Of a DNA stretch of 64,000 nucleotides, positions 53,243-64,000 are shown one piece after another (position 1 is the stretch's first letter; the number at the start of each line of letters is the position of its first letter). Source of the DNA: Methylobacterium sp. 17Sr1-1 (GTDB taxonomy: Bacteria; Pseudomonadota; Alphaproteobacteria; Rhizobiales; Beijerinckiaceae). The DNA lies in contig NZ_CP029552.1 in assembly GCF_003173775.1 (NCBI RefSeq), forward strand, positions 2,704,001-2,768,000. Reading direction: 5' to 3'. Position numbers and translations under genes: made by a program. A model generated the notes under the pieces. The model was not told where the DNA came from and did not search any database. It was given only the letters and a program-made list of their open reading frames with translations.

Positions 53243-54196
53243 ATGATCCTCTTCATCCTCAAGCGCATCGGCTACGCCGCCCCGGTCGCCCTGGGCGTCA
53301 GCTTGGTGTGCTTCCTCCTCGTCCACCTCGCCCCCGGCGATCCCCTGAGCGCGATCCTGCCGGTCGACGCCACCGCCGAGATGCAGGCGCAGATGCGCGC
53401 CGCCTACGGTTTCGACAAGCCGCTGCCGGTGCAGTACGGCCTGTGGCTCTGGAAGGTGCTGCACGGCGATCTCGGCACCTCGATCGCCACCGGCCGCCCG
53501 GTCCTGGCGGAGGTCGGCCGCGCCGTCGGCAACAGCCTGATCCTCGCCTCCGTCGCGACGCTGATCGGCTTCACCTTCGGCACCTTCTTCGGCTTCGTCG
53601 CCGGCTACGCCCGCGATTCCTGGCTCGACCGGGTGGCCTCCGCCATCGCGGTGTTCGGAGTCAGCGTGCCCCACTACTGGCTCGGCATCGTGATGGTGAT
53701 CGTGTTCTCGGCCACCCTCGGCTGGCTGCCGCCGACGGGTGCGGGGCCGCAAGGATCGGGCAACTGGTTCCCGGACCTCGAGCACCTGCGCTACATCCTG
53801 CTGCCGGCCATCACCATGTCGGTGATCCCCATGGGGGTGATCTCCCGCACCGTCCGGGCCCTCGTCGGCGACATCCTGCACCAGGACTTCGTCCAGGCGC
53901 TCCGCGCCAAGGGCCTGTCGGAATTCGGCGTCTTCCGCCACGTGGTGAAGAACGCGGCCCCCACCGCCATCGCCATCATGGGGCTGCAGCTCGGCTACCT
54001 GCTGGGCGGCTCGATCCTGATCGAGACCGTCTTCGCCTGGCCGGGCACCGGCTTCCTCCTCAACGCCGCGATCTTCCAGCGCGACCTGCCGCTGCTTCAG
54101 GGCACGATCCTGGTGCTGGCGATGTTCTTCGTCACCCTCAACCTCCTGGTCGACGTGGTGCAGACCGCCCTCGACCCCCGCATCGAGAGGGCGTGA
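53243..54196 (+). CDS. ABC transporter permease (DppB/OppB type)
   Basis: 317 residues, six transmembrane helices. Begins LFILKRIGYAAPVALGVSLVCFLLVHLAPGDPL (split here as ILKRIGYAAPVALG and LVHLAPGDP). The cytoplasmic coupling EAA-like loop is VQALRAKGLSEFGVFRHVVKNA. C-terminal ETVFAWPGTGFLLNAAI is the family hallmark. Inner membrane; pairs with the next gene, 4 bp downstream. Confidence 0.94.
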   Translation: MILFILKRIGYAAPVALGVSLVCFLLVHLAPGDPLSAILPVDATAEMQAQMRAAYGFDKPLPVQYGLWLWKVLHGDLGTSIATGRPVLAEVGRAVGNSLILASVATLIGFTFGTFFGFVAGYARDSWLDRVASAIAVFGVSVPHYWLGIVMVIVFSATLGWLPPTGAGPQGSGNWFPDLEHLRYILLPAITMSVIPMGVISRTVRALVGDILHQDFVQALRAKGLSEFGVFRHVVKNAAPTAIAIMGLQLGYLLGGSILIETVFAWPGTGFLLNAAIFQRDLPLLQGTILVLAMFFVTLNLLVDVVQTALDPRIERA

Positions 54197-54200
54197 TCCC

Positions 54201-55115
54201 ATGACGATCCAGACCTCCCTCGCCACCGGCGATCCCGTCGCGGCGGTCGCGGCCCCCGAGATCCCGGTCGTCGCCTCGCGCGGCTACTGGGGCAGCGTCC
54301 TGCGGCGCCTTGCCCGCGATCCGGTCGCGATGGCGGCCGCCTTCGTGATCCTGTGCATCGTGCTCGCGGCGATCTTCGCGCCGCTGATCGCCCCGATGGA
54401 CCCGTTCAAGGGCTCGATGGTCCGGCGCCTGCGCCATGTCGGCGACGCCACCTACTGGCTCGGCTCGGACGAGCTCGGCCGCGACATGCTCACGCGTCTC
54501 CTCTATGCCGGCCGCCTGTCGCTGTTCATGGGCGTGCTGCCGGTCGTCATCGCGTTCTTCGTCGGCTCCGGCCTCGGGATCCTCGCGGGCTATGCCGGCG
54601 GCTGGGTCAACACGCTGATCATGCGCGTGGTCGACGTGTTCTTCGCCTTCCCGTCGGTGCTGCTCGCCATCGCGCTCTCCGGCGCGCTCGGGGCCGGAAT
54701 CCTGAACTCGATCGTCTCGCTCACCGTCGTGTTCGTGCCCCAGATCACCCGCGTCGCCGAGAGCGTCACGGTGCAGATCCGCAACCGCGACTACGTCGAG
54801 GCGGCCCGGGTCTCGGGCGCCCACCCGTTCACGGTGGTGCGGGTGCAGGTGCTCGGCAACGTGCTGGGACCGGTCTTCGTCTACGCCACTAGCCTGATCT
54901 CGGTCTCGATGATCCTGGCCTCGGGGCTCTCCTTCCTCGGCCTCGGCGTGAAGCCGCCGGAGCCGGAATGGGGCCTGATGCTCAACACCCTGCGCACCGC
55001 GATCTACGTCAACCCGGTCGTGGCCGCGCTCCCCGGCGTGATGATCTTCCTGACCTCGATCTCCTTCAACCTGCTCTCGGACGGCCTGCGCTCGGCCATG
55101 GAGGTGCGCCAGTGA
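54201..55115 (+). CDS. ABC transporter permease (DppC/OppC type)
   Basis: 304 residues. N-terminal cytoplasmic region, then [22 protein letters not shown], a conserved DppC segment. The coupling loop is [23 protein letters not shown]; the C-terminus has [17 protein letters not shown]. Inner membrane. The stop overlaps the GTG start of the next gene (GTGA). Confidence 0.94.
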   Translation: MTIQTSLATGDPVAAVAAPEIPVVASRGYWGSVLRRLARDPVAMAAAFVILCIVLAAIFAPLIAPMDPFKGSMVRRLRHVGDATYWLGSDELGRDMLTRLLYAGRLSLFMGVLPVVIAFFVGSGLGILAGYAGGWVNTLIMRVVDVFFAFPSVLLAIALSGALGAGILNSIVSLTVVFVPQITRVAESVTVQIRNRDYVEAARVSGAHPFTVVRVQVLGNVLGPVFVYATSLISVSMILASGLSFLGLGVKPPEPEWGLMLNTLRTAIYVNPVVAALPGVMIFLTSISFNLLSDGLRSAMEVRQ

Positions 55116-56152
55116 CCGAGCTCGATCCCCGCGACCGCGGCGGTCCCGCGCAGCCGCTGCTGACCGTCGACGGCCTGGTGAAGCATTTTGCCGGCAAGGG
55201 CGGCCTGTTCGGCAAGGGCCCGGCGGTGCGCGCCGTCGACGGCGTCGACTTCTCGGTGATGAAGGGCGAGACCCTGGGTGTCGTCGGCGAGTCCGGCTGC
55301 GGCAAGTCGACGACGGCGCGCCTCCTGATGCAGATCAGCAAGCAGGATCGCGGCGACATCGTCTTCGACGGCGAGCTGCTCGGCTCCCGCGCCCTCGACC
55401 TGAAGGCCTATCGCCGCCAGGTGCAGATGGTCTTCCAGGATTCCTACGCCTCGCTCAACCCGCGGCTCACGGTCGAGGAGTCGGTGGCGTTCGGCCCGCG
55501 AGCGCACGGTCTCTCGGCGGCGGCCGCCCTGTCGCGCGCCCACGACCTCCTGCGCCGGGTCGGCCTGGAGCCGCGGCGCTTCGGCGGGCGCTATCCGCAC
55601 GAGGTGTCGGGCGGCCAGCGCCAGCGGGTCAACATCGCCCGGGCGCTCGCCCTCGAGCCGCGGCTGCTGATCCTCGACGAGGCGGTCTCGGCCCTCGACA
55701 AGTCGGTGGAAGCGCAGGTGCTCAACCTGCTCACCGACCTCAAGACCGAGTTCGGCCTGACCTACATCTTCATCTCGCACGACCTTAACGTCGTGCGCTT
55801 CATGTCCGACCGGGTGATGGTGATGTATCTCGGCCGGATCGCCGAGATCGGCCCGGCCGACGCGATCCTCGGGGCACCGCGCCACCCCTACACGGCGGCG
55901 CTCCTCGCGTCCCAACCCTCGACCGACCCGGACGCCCGGCTGGAGGAAGCTCCGCTCTCCGGCGACCCGCCGAACCCGATCAACCCGCCCCCGGGCTGCC
56001 GCTTCCACACCCGCTGCCAGTTCGCCGCGGAGGTCTGCCGCACCCGCGAGCCCGACCTCGATCCGGTCGCGCCGGCCCACTTCGCCGCCTGCCACATGGC
56101 GGTGGCGGGCTCCGGCCATCCGAGGGCTCCCGCAATCCCGCTGGCGGCGTGA
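55112..56152 (+). CDS. Oligopeptide ABC transporter ATP-binding protein (DppF/OppF type)
   Basis: 346 residues. GTG start overlapping the permease stop. Walker [16 protein letters not shown], signature [16 protein letters not shown], Walker [15 protein letters not shown], switch [12 protein letters not shown]-terminal oligopeptide-transporter domain with [14 protein letters not shown], the four-Cys motif that binds an Fe-S cluster in some homologues. Ends 7 bp before the second ATPase. Confidence 0.94.
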   Translation: MTELDPRDRGGPAQPLLTVDGLVKHFAGKGGLFGKGPAVRAVDGVDFSVMKGETLGVVGESGCGKSTTARLLMQISKQDRGDIVFDGELLGSRALDLKAYRRQVQMVFQDSYASLNPRLTVEESVAFGPRAHGLSAAAALSRAHDLLRRVGLEPRRFGGRYPHEVSGGQRQRVNIARALALEPRLLILDEAVSALDKSVEAQVLNLLTDLKTEFGLTYIFISHDLNVVRFMSDRVMVMYLGRIAEIGPADAILGAPRHPYTAALLASQPSTDPDARLEEAPLSGDPPNPINPPPGCRFHTRCQFAAEVCRTREPDLDPVAPAHFAACHMAVAGSGHPRAPAIPLAA

Positions 56153-56159
56153 GGCCCTC

Positions 56160-57173
56160 ATGAACGCACCCCTGCGCAACCCCGACACCGCCACCACCGA
56201 CGCCCTGATCGAGGTCCGCGACCTCACGGTCGATTTCCTCGGTGGCCGCAAGCCGGTCCGAGCGGTCGGCGGGGTCGACTTCTCGATCCGGGCCGGCGAG
56301 GCCCTGGCGCTCCTCGGCGAATCGGGCTCGGGCAAGTCCGTGACCCTGCGGGCGCTGATGCGGCTCCTGCCGGAATCGCGCACCCGCATCGGCGGCCATC
56401 TGCGCGTCGACGAGCACGACGTGCTGACGCTGAAGCCGAAGGCGCTCTCGGCCTATCGCGGCGGCACCGTCGCGATGATTTTTCAGGATCCGGGCCTCGC
56501 CCTCGATCCGGTCTACCGCATCGGCGACCAGATCGCCGAGGCCGTGATGCGCCACGAGCGCGTGTCGCGCGCCGCCGGGCGGGCCCGGGCGCTCGAACTG
56601 TTCGAGCGCGTCCACATCCCCTCGCCGGCTCGCCGGCTCGATGCCTACCCGCACGAACTGTCCGGCGGCATGCGCCAGCGGGCGATGATCGCGCTCGCGC
56701 TGGCCTGCCGGCCGAAGGTGCTCCTCGCCGACGAGCCGACGACGGCCCTCGACGCCACGGTGCAGATCCAGATCCTGCTCCTGCTGCGCGAGCTGCAGCG
56801 CGACCTCGGCCTCGCGGTGATCTTCGTCACCCACGACGTCGGCGTGGCGGTGCAGGTCGCCGACCGGGTGGCGGTGATGTATGGCGGCCACCTCGTCGAG
56901 GTCGGCGCGAGCGGCGCGGTCGTCGGCACGCCGGCGCATCCCTACACGCGGGGGCTGCTCGCCTCCCGCATCACCCCGGATTCGCCGAAGGGCGTGCGGC
57001 TCGCCACGATCCCCGGCTCGCCCCCCGACCTCGCCGACCCGCCCCCCGGCTGCCCGTTCGAGCCCCGCTGCGGGCTCGTCGTCCCGGCCTGCCGGGAGGG
57101 CCTGCCGGCGCGGGTTGCTGTCGGGGCCGGCCATGCGGCGCGGTGCGTGCGGCTCAGCGAGGCCGTAACCTAA
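56160..57173 (+). CDS. Oligopeptide ABC transporter ATP-binding protein (DppD/OppD type)
   Basis: 337 residues. Walker [17 protein letters not shown], signature [16 protein letters not shown], Walker [14 protein letters not shown], switch [10 protein letters not shown]-terminal [14 protein letters not shown] keeps the cysteine-pair motif. The gene order (binding protein, two permeases, F-type, then D-type ATPase) has the two ATPases reversed relative to the dpp operon of Escherichia coli. Followed by an 83 bp gap. Confidence 0.94.
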   Translation: MNAPLRNPDTATTDALIEVRDLTVDFLGGRKPVRAVGGVDFSIRAGEALALLGESGSGKSVTLRALMRLLPESRTRIGGHLRVDEHDVLTLKPKALSAYRGGTVAMIFQDPGLALDPVYRIGDQIAEAVMRHERVSRAAGRARALELFERVHIPSPARRLDAYPHELSGGMRQRAMIALALACRPKVLLADEPTTALDATVQIQILLLLRELQRDLGLAVIFVTHDVGVAVQVADRVAVMYGGHLVEVGASGAVVGTPAHPYTRGLLASRITPDSPKGVRLATIPGSPPDLADPPPGCPFEPRCGLVVPACREGLPARVAVGAGHAARCVRLSEAVT

Positions 57174-57256
57174 GTCCGGATGCCGCGTTGCGCCCGCTCC
57201 GGCCCAGGGTTAACCACGCCCCAGGATACGGTGACGGAACGGGAGACCGGGGCGCG

Positions 57257-57583
57257 GTGAGCAAGGCCGAGGTGACGAAACGCGGGCCGGCCAAGGCGGC
57301 GACCGCGCCCTTCGCCGAGATCGTGATGGTGTGCGCCAAGTGCGCCAAGCGGCAGGGGGTCGGCGCCAAGGCGGTGCGGGGCGGGCTGAAGCGCGCCCTC
57401 AAGGCGGATCACCGCGGCCGCAAGGTGCGGGTGGTCGAGACCGGCTGCCTCGGCCTGTGCCCGAAGCGCAGCCTGACGCTCGCCACCGCCGGCTCCCTCG
57501 GCGCGGGCCGGCTCCTGGTGCTCGATCCGACCCTCGAACCCGCCGCGATGCTGGACGCCCTTCTCCCGGGCGACGCGCCGTGA
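57257..57583 (+). CDS. (2Fe-2S) thioredoxin-like ferredoxin domain protein
   Basis: 108 residues. Four cysteines in the thioredoxin-like ferredoxin pattern: VCAKCAKRQGVGAKA (CxxC) and ETGCLGLCPKRSLTLA (CxxxC). Basic, cytosolic. The cluster is inferred from the cysteine pattern only; the electron partner is unknown. GTG start at 57257. Its stop overlaps the GTG start of the next gene, so the two proteins are likely made together. A TTAACC sequence lies upstream at 57210. Confidence 0.78.
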   Translation: MSKAEVTKRGPAKAATAPFAEIVMVCAKCAKRQGVGAKAVRGGLKRALKADHRGRKVRVVETGCLGLCPKRSLTLATAGSLGAGRLLVLDPTLEPAAMLDALLPGDAP

Positions 57584-58650
57584 CGGCGGCGGAAACCGGA
57601 GCGGCCCGGGCCGGGACGCGTCCGAGCCTCGGCCGCCGCCTGCTGCGGCGGGTGCCGCTGCTGGGCGCCGCGATCGGCGTGGTGCTGGCCCTCTGGCTCG
57701 TCGCCGCCAACGACGTCGGCGCGGTGGCCGACGCCTTCGGGCGCGTCGGCCTCCTCGGCATCGTCGCGGTGGTGGGGGTGCGCGTCGCGATCATCGGACT
57801 GTGCGGGCTCGCCTGGGCCCGGACCCTCACCGGCCTCGTCGCGGTGGCCGCCGGGCCGTTCGTGCTGCTGCGCTTCGTGCGCGAGGGCGTCAACGTGCTC
57901 CTGCCCGTCGCCTCGGTCGGCGGCGAGGTTTTGGGCGCACGCCTCCTCACCTTCTGGGGCGTGACGGGAGCGGCGAGCGCCGCCGGCATCCTGGTCGACA
58001 TGTTCTTCCAGGTCGTCACCCAGGCCCTGTTCGCGCTGACCGGCGTCGTGCTCCTGTCGCAGCTCGAAGGCGAGCAAGCCGCGACCCTGGCGGCGTGGTG
58101 CGCCAAGGGGCTCGCCTTGAGCGGGGTCGTCCTCGCCGCCTTCTTCGCCGTGCAGCGCTACGGCGGCGCCGCCTTCATCGAGCGCCGGGTGACGATGCTG
58201 GCCCGCCGCTTCGCCGCCGAGGGCGGGACGACGCCGGCCGGCGGCGGCGTGCAGGCCGCCCTCGACGCGGTCTGGGACCGCCGGCGCTGGCTGCCCCTCG
58301 GCCAGGGCTTCCTGCTCCACCTCGCGGCCTGGTTCCTCGGCGCCCTGGAGATCTGGATCGCCCTGCACTGCATCGGCATCCAGGGCGTGACCCTCGCCGA
58401 GGCGGTGGTGCTCGAGTCGCTCAGCCAGGCGATCAAGTCCGCCGCCTTCCCGGTCCCGAGCGGGCTCGGCGTGCAGGAGGGCGGCTTCGTGCTCCTCGGC
58501 AGCCTGTTCGGCATCGATCCCCACACCGCGCTCGCCCTCTCCCTGGTCAAGCGGGTGCCGGACGTGGTGCTGGGCCTGCCGGCGCTGATGGCCTGGCAGA
58601 CGATCGAGGCCCGGCGCGGGCTGATGGTGAAGGCGCCGCCAGCGGTTTAG
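57580..58650 (+). CDS. Lysylphosphatidylglycerol-synthase-TM/flippase-like membrane protein (UPF0104)
   Basis: 356 residues with about eight transmembrane helices. It matches the UPF0104/HpnL-like group: VREGVNVLLPVASVGGEVLGARLL in the middle and AFPVPSGLGVQEGGFVLLGSLFG (about 284-306), the conserved loop of these flippase-like proteins. Members include lipid flippases (MprF N-terminal part) and hopanoid-cluster proteins; the lipid moved here is unknown. GTG start overlaps the ferredoxin-like stop. Confidence 0.85.
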   Translation: MTAAETGAARAGTRPSLGRRLLRRVPLLGAAIGVVLALWLVAANDVGAVADAFGRVGLLGIVAVVGVRVAIIGLCGLAWARTLTGLVAVAAGPFVLLRFVREGVNVLLPVASVGGEVLGARLLTFWGVTGAASAAGILVDMFFQVVTQALFALTGVVLLSQLEGEQAATLAAWCAKGLALSGVVLAAFFAVQRYGGAAFIERRVTMLARRFAAEGGTTPAGGGVQAALDAVWDRRRWLPLGQGFLLHLAAWFLGALEIWIALHCIGIQGVTLAEAVVLESLSQAIKSAAFPVPSGLGVQEGGFVLLGSLFGIDPHTALALSLVKRVPDVVLGLPALMAWQTIEARRGLMVKAPPAV

Positions 58651-58655
58651 TGTCT

Positions 58656-58722
58656 CTCACAAAACTCCCGATTGCCGTTGTCGCTGGCTGTGGCGGCGTC
58701 AGCGCGGCGGGAGTTTTGTGAG
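58656..58722. repeat. Long inverted repeat downstream of the flippase-like gene
   Basis: CTCACAAAACTCCCG (58656-58670) and CGGGAGTTTTGTGAG (58708-58722), 15 bp perfect arms around a 37 bp centre. It begins 6 nt past the stop codon. No poly-T end. Could be a stem protecting the transcript end or the ends of a small mobile palindrome. Confidence 0.6.
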
Positions 58723-58759
58723 GTGCACTTAGTGCGCTTCCCGATTGCGCTGCAATCGC

Positions 58760-58836
58760 CAAGCGCTCTAAATATTTGATACTGCCGCATTTTCTTCGAT
58801 GAGCCGGTGTCCACTTCGTCGGAAAATGCTCTAGCC
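58760..58836. repeat. Palindromic repeat, family 3 (GCATTTTC...GAAAATGC type)
   Basis: GCATTTTC (58787-58794) and GAAAATGC (58822-58829) enclose TTCGATGAGCCGGTGTCCAC and its partial complement; GCTCTA flanks both sides. This type of palindrome is common in Methylobacterium and related genomes (recollection). Its right end overlaps the last bases of the ankyrin gene. Confidence 0.6.
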
Positions 58837-59382
58837 CGACTGGCCGGTCGCCCGAGCCAGCACCTCCGGCGTATCCGGCGCGTTCATCGCGCGGGCGGCG
58901 CTCTCGGCGGTGTGGCCGCTCGCGTCCTGGCGGCCCGGATCGGCACCGCGGGCGAGCAGCGTCTCCACCATCTCGACGCGGTTGAACATCGCCGCCGTCA
59001 TCAGGGCGGTGCGCCCGTCCGGCCCGGCGCCGTCGATGGCGGCCCCGCTATCGAGGAGGGCCAGCACCACCGGCATCGCGCCCTTGAACGCCGCCGCGGC
59101 GAGGGGGGTCTGGCCGCGGTCGTTGGCGATCTCCGGATCGGCCTTGTGCGCCATCAGCACGCCGACCGTCTCGACGTGGCCGTGATAGGCCGCGAGCATC
59201 AGCAGCGTATCGCCCTTGTCGTTGCGCAGGTTGGGCGGCAGGCCCATGCCCAGCAGCTCGCCCAGCTCCGCGTGGTGGCCGAGGCGGGCATACTGGAAGA
59301 CCCGGCCCGCGAAGGCGATCGTGTCCTCGTCCAGCGTCGGCCGCGCCGGGGCGCCGGGCTCTTCATTCTGCATCGCGCTCAC
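58831..59382 (-). CDS. Ankyrin-repeat protein
   Basis: 183 residues with four ankyrin repeats, about residues 30-165: DKGDTLLMLAAYHGHVETVGVLM, DRGQTPLAAAAFKGAMPVVLALL, DGRTALMTAAMFNRVEMVETLL and SGHTAESAARAM (each string a separate repeat). No signal peptide. Mediates protein-protein contact; partner unknown. GTG start at 59380-59382 has GAGGA upstream; the ATG at 59373 is too far from it. Confidence 0.9.
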   Translation of the reverse strand: MSAMQNEEPGAPARPTLDEDTIAFAGRVFQYARLGHHAELGELLGMGLPPNLRNDKGDTLLMLAAYHGHVETVGVLMAHKADPEIANDRGQTPLAAAAFKGAMPVVLALLDSGAAIDGAGPDGRTALMTAAMFNRVEMVETLLARGADPGRQDASGHTAESAARAMNAPDTPEVLARATGQSG

Positions 59383-59582
59383 GTCCGTTCCTCGTCGCGG
59401 ACGGATATCGGTCGACGGCTCCGGCCTGCCAAGAGCCGGAGGGACCCCGAGGAAAGAGCCCGGGGCGGGAGGGCCCGGAAAGGAATCCCGCCGAGCCGCC
59501 GTCGCGATCGGCCGCCGGGCTCATTAGGAACAAATTCACTACGTGACACGGAAATGATCGGGACGGGCAAGAGACAACATGG

Positions 59583-62006
59583 ATGTTCATCACCCCAGCG
59601 CACCTGATTGGGCACAAAGAGCCCGCACATGGGACGCTGATCGTGATCGCCCTCTACGATTGTATTACTGGAACTCACGACCTCAAGTTGGTTTTGCTCG
59701 CGGCGGTTGTATGCAACCTTGCTGCGGCGACCAGCCTGGCGCTCCTCGACCATGCCCGCGTCAATGCTGGCCGGGAGCGCCGGCTGTGGCTCGCCACCGC
59801 CGCTCTGGCGGGCGGGACAGGGATCTGGGCGACGCATTTCATCGCCATGCTGGCCTTCTCGCCGGGCATTCCCTCCGCCTACGACCTCGGCCTGACCGGT
59901 TTGTCCCTCTTGATCGGGATCGGCATGGCGGCGGCGGGCTTCTGGATCGCCCTGCGCCCGGGCCTGCCCGGGGCGGCGTGGATCGGCGGCGCGCAGATCG
60001 GCCTCGGCGTCGGCGCCATGCACTTCACCGGCATGGCGGCCTTCGAGGTGGCCGGCCGCATCGTCTGGGATCCCGGCCTCGTCCTGGCGGCGCTCGCGGC
60101 GGGTGCGGGTCTCGGCAGCCTGGCGCTGGCCACCACCCTGCGGGCGGCGTCCGTCGGGGTGAAGCTCGCCGGAGCCGGCCTGATGGTGGCGGGCATCTGC
60201 GGCCTGCACTTCACCGCGATGAGCGCGGCGGTGATCGTGCCGGATCCGGCTATCGCCCTGTCCGGCACGGCGGTGCCGGCGGCGATCCTCGCCGTGGCGG
60301 TGGCGCTGGCCAGCATCACGATCCTGGTCCTGGCCTTCGCCGGGCTGTGGCTGCACCTGCGCGACGAGCGCCGCTCGGTGCTCGAGGGCGACCGGATGCG
60401 GGGGCTCGCCAACGCCGCCGCCGAGGGGCTGGTGGTCTGCGACGGCGACCGGATCGTCACCCTGAACGACAGCTTCGCCGACCTGGTCGGCCTCACCCCC
60501 GAGGCTCTGACCGGGGCGGCTTTGTCGGGCATCCTCGTCGAGCCGGCCGCCACCGACGCCGCGGAGGCGCTCGAGGCGCAGCTGCGCCGGCACGACGGCG
60601 GCCTGGTGCCGGTCGAGGTGATCCGCCGGGTCATCGACTTCGCCGGTCGCCCGCACGCCGCCCTGGCGGTGCGCGATCTGCGGGCGCGCAAGCGCGCCGA
60701 GGCGCGGATCGCCTACCTCGCCCACCACGACGCCCTGACGGGGGTACCGAACCGCAACAGCTTCAACGCCCGGCTGGCGCAGGAGCTCGCGCTCGCAGAG
60801 GCCGCCGGCCGGCCGCTGGCGGTGCTCTGCGCCGATCTCGACCGGTTCAAGGAGGTCAACGACCTGTTCGGCCACGCCGCCGGCGACGGCCTGCTGCGCG
60901 CGGTCTGCGCGGCGATCACCGCCGTGCTCGGCCGCGGCCAGATGCTGGCGCGGCTCGGCGGCGACGAGTTCGCCGTGCTGGCGCCGAATCTCGACGCGGC
61001 CGGCGCCGAGGCCCTCGGCGAGGCGATCCTGGCGGCGCTCCGTCAGGCCGAGACCGGGCCGGCCGGGGTGATCGCGGCGGCGAGCCTCGGCATCGCGGTC
61101 TTCCCGCATGACGGCGTCGAGGCCGAGACCCTGATGATCCAGGCCGACACCGCCCTCTACCGCGCCAAGCAGGAGGGCCGCGGGCGCCTGCGCTTCTACG
61201 AGGCGCGGATGGGCGTGCAGGTCCGCGAGCGGCGCCAGATCGAGCACGACCTCCGCCACGCCGTCGAGCGGGGGGAGTTCAGGATCGTCTACCAGCCCCA
61301 GACCCGCATCGATACCGGCGAGGCGGTGGGCTTCGAGGCGCTCCTGCGCTGGCACCATCCGGAGCGCGGCACCATCCCGCCCGACCTGTTCATCCCGATC
61401 TCGGAGGAGACCGGCAGCATCTTGCAGATCGGCGAGTGGGTCCTGCGCGAGACCTGCCGCGAGGCCGCGGCCTGGGACAAACCGCTGCGCATCGCCGTCA
61501 ACGTCTCGGCGGTGCAGCTCCACGCTCCCGGCTTCTCGGAGCTGGTGCACGAGGTGCTGTTCACCACCGGGCTGGCTCCCGCCCGCCTCGAACTCGAGAT
61601 CACCGAGACCGCGCTGATCCGCGACCTGCCGCGGGCGCTCGCCACCCTGCGGCGGGTCAAGGCGATGGGGGTGCGGATCGCGATGGACGATTTCGGCACC
61701 GGCTACTCGTCGCTGTCGAACCTGCGCGCCTTCCCGTTCGACAAGATCAAGATCGATTCTTCCTTCACCCGCTCGGTCGATACGAGCGAGCAGGCCGCGA
61801 CGATCGTGCGCACGGTGCTGGGCTTGGGGAGAGGCCTCGGGCTGCCGGTGCTCGCCGAGGGAGTCGAGACCTCGGCCGAGCTGGCCTTCCTGGGGGCCGA
61901 GGCCTGCCACGAGGCGCAAGGCTACCTGTTCGGCCGCCCGGCCCCGATCGAGGCCTTCCGCCACCTGACCACCGGCCGGCCGCGCGGGGAGGAGGCCGCC
62001 GCGTGA
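59583..62006 (+). CDS. MHYT-PAS-GGDEF-EAL c-di-GMP signalling protein
   Basis: 807 residues. N-terminal MHYT sensor with seven helices and metal-type HF motifs (ATHFIAMLAF, GAMHFTGMAAFE, GLHFTAMSAA), to about 255. A PAS domain (about 270-375) follows, then GGDEF (about 385-540) with DALTGVPNRN, DLDRFKEVND and intact GGDEFAVL. EAL follows (about 555-800) with YQPQTRI, EALLRWHHPE, the metal-binding EITETAL, and DDFGTGYSSL. Both catalytic sites look intact, so it may be bifunctional. No RxxD I-site before GGDEF. Start ATG 59583; GTG 59643, closer to the MHYT core, is an alternative. Confidence 0.9.
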   Translation: MFITPAHLIGHKEPAHGTLIVIALYDCITGTHDLKLVLLAAVVCNLAAATSLALLDHARVNAGRERRLWLATAALAGGTGIWATHFIAMLAFSPGIPSAYDLGLTGLSLLIGIGMAAAGFWIALRPGLPGAAWIGGAQIGLGVGAMHFTGMAAFEVAGRIVWDPGLVLAALAAGAGLGSLALATTLRAASVGVKLAGAGLMVAGICGLHFTAMSAAVIVPDPAIALSGTAVPAAILAVAVALASITILVLAFAGLWLHLRDERRSVLEGDRMRGLANAAAEGLVVCDGDRIVTLNDSFADLVGLTPEALTGAALSGILVEPAATDAAEALEAQLRRHDGGLVPVEVIRRVIDFAGRPHAALAVRDLRARKRAEARIAYLAHHDALTGVPNRNSFNARLAQELALAEAAGRPLAVLCADLDRFKEVNDLFGHAAGDGLLRAVCAAITAVLGRGQMLARLGGDEFAVLAPNLDAAGAEALGEAILAALRQAETGPAGVIAAASLGIAVFPHDGVEAETLMIQADTALYRAKQEGRGRLRFYEARMGVQVRERRQIEHDLRHAVERGEFRIVYQPQTRIDTGEAVGFEALLRWHHPERGTIPPDLFIPISEETGSILQIGEWVLRETCREAAAWDKPLRIAVNVSAVQLHAPGFSELVHEVLFTTGLAPARLELEITETALIRDLPRALATLRRVKAMGVRIAMDDFGTGYSSLSNLRAFPFDKIKIDSSFTRSVDTSEQAATIVRTVLGLGRGLGLPVLAEGVETSAELAFLGAEACHEAQGYLFGRPAPIEAFRHLTTGRPRGEEAAA

Positions 62007-62050
62007 ATCCGCCCGCGCAGGCTGGCACGCGGCGGCGGGAGGCGGCATAA

Positions 62051-63739
<1,689 letters not shown>

Positions 63740-63785
63740 GGGCGGCCGGCGATGTCCGCGCGATCGGTTTGAATCGAAACAGAGC

Positions 63786-63814
63786 GCACGTCCCCTCTCC
63801 TGTGGGGGACGTGC
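63786..63814 (+). terminator. Hairpin after pgm
   Basis: GCACGTCCCC (63786-63795) pairs with GGGGACGTGC (63805-63814), 9-nt loop. It lies 47 nt past the pgm stop. No U-tract. Confidence 0.55.
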
Positions 63815-63929
63815 AGAGGCAAACGGCTTTTGGTTGATTGGAGCAGCTCAGCTGTCTGGCCAGGGTGACCTGTAGAGGCCAGTGAAACAGGCTCTCAGCG
63901 CGACCCCGGTCACGGTTTCGAGCAACGGC

Positions 63930-64000
63930 TCAGGACAGCCGCGACAGGGCCGCCGGCGTATCCACATCGATCAGCACGCCCGGTTCATCCACCGGCAATT
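63930..64000 (-). CDS. C-terminal end of a MobA/nucleotidyltransferase-like protein (partial)
   Basis: Only the last 23 codons before the TGA at 63930-63932 are visible. They contain GVLIDVDTPAALSRLS, whose DVDTP motif is typical of the C-terminus of MobA-like NTP transferases (molybdenum cofactor and related nucleotidylyltransferases). Cut by the right edge. The identity rests on this one motif. Confidence 0.5.
   Translation of the reverse strand, partial: LPVDEPGVLIDVDTPAALSRLS

Overview
The window is very GC-rich, densely coded chromosomal DNA of an alphaproteobacterium, most likely a Methylobacterium-type member of the Hyphomicrobiales. This rests on the GC level, the nifS-sufBCDST operon behind Irr/ICE-type iron boxes, the GlgE/trehalose operon, and abundant dispersed palindromic repeats. 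No match was computed, so the genus is an inference. I saw no rRNA, tRNA, CRISPR array, transposase or phage gene. Several operons use GTGA/ATGA-style start-stop overlaps or 1-7 bp gaps.

Layout. 1-8.6 kb: fatty-acid type genes (SDR cut by the left edge, crotonase, acyl-CoA dehydrogenase), the tRNA t6A gene tsaC, wrbA divergent from a LysR regulator, a Gre-type factor, a cation-diffusion transporter and a PhnA-like protein. 8.6-9.8 kb: a PLP aminotransferase. 9.97-26.1 kb (minus strand): treZ, a malQ-treY fusion, a GH13-GlgE fusion, a treS-maltokinase fusion and glgB. Together these make and recycle alpha-glucan and trehalose by the TreYZ route and the TreS/Mak/GlgE/GlgB route; pgm at 62.1-63.7 kb belongs to the same sugar-phosphate pool. 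26.8-33.5 kb: parE, an outer-membrane barrel protein, a DEAD-box helicase and a diguanylate cyclase. 33.7-41.6 kb: Fe-S cluster assembly (nifS-like, sufB, a small CxxC protein, sufC, sufD, sufS, sufT, and sufA beyond an inserted Uma2 gene), preceded by two tandem ICE-like boxes.

41.9-51.3 kb: alpha/beta hydrolase, PPK2, histidine phosphatase, then a 1361-residue membrane-bound NRPS of the Pls (epsilon-poly-lysine synthetase) architecture, which is the most interesting gene here. DUF3775, CysZ-like and DUF2306 genes and a TetR regulator with its own palindromes follow. 51.4-57.2 kb: a complete five-gene oligopeptide/nickel-type ABC importer behind a near-consensus sigma-54 promoter. 57.2-64 kb: a (2Fe-2S) ferredoxin-like protein coupled to a flippase-like membrane protein, an ankyrin protein, an MHYT-PAS-GGDEF-EAL c-di-GMP protein, pgm, and the tail of a MobA-like nucleotidyltransferase at the right edge.

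At least three dispersed repeat families occupy the intergenic gaps. The commonest (five copies) sits mainly between convergent genes.
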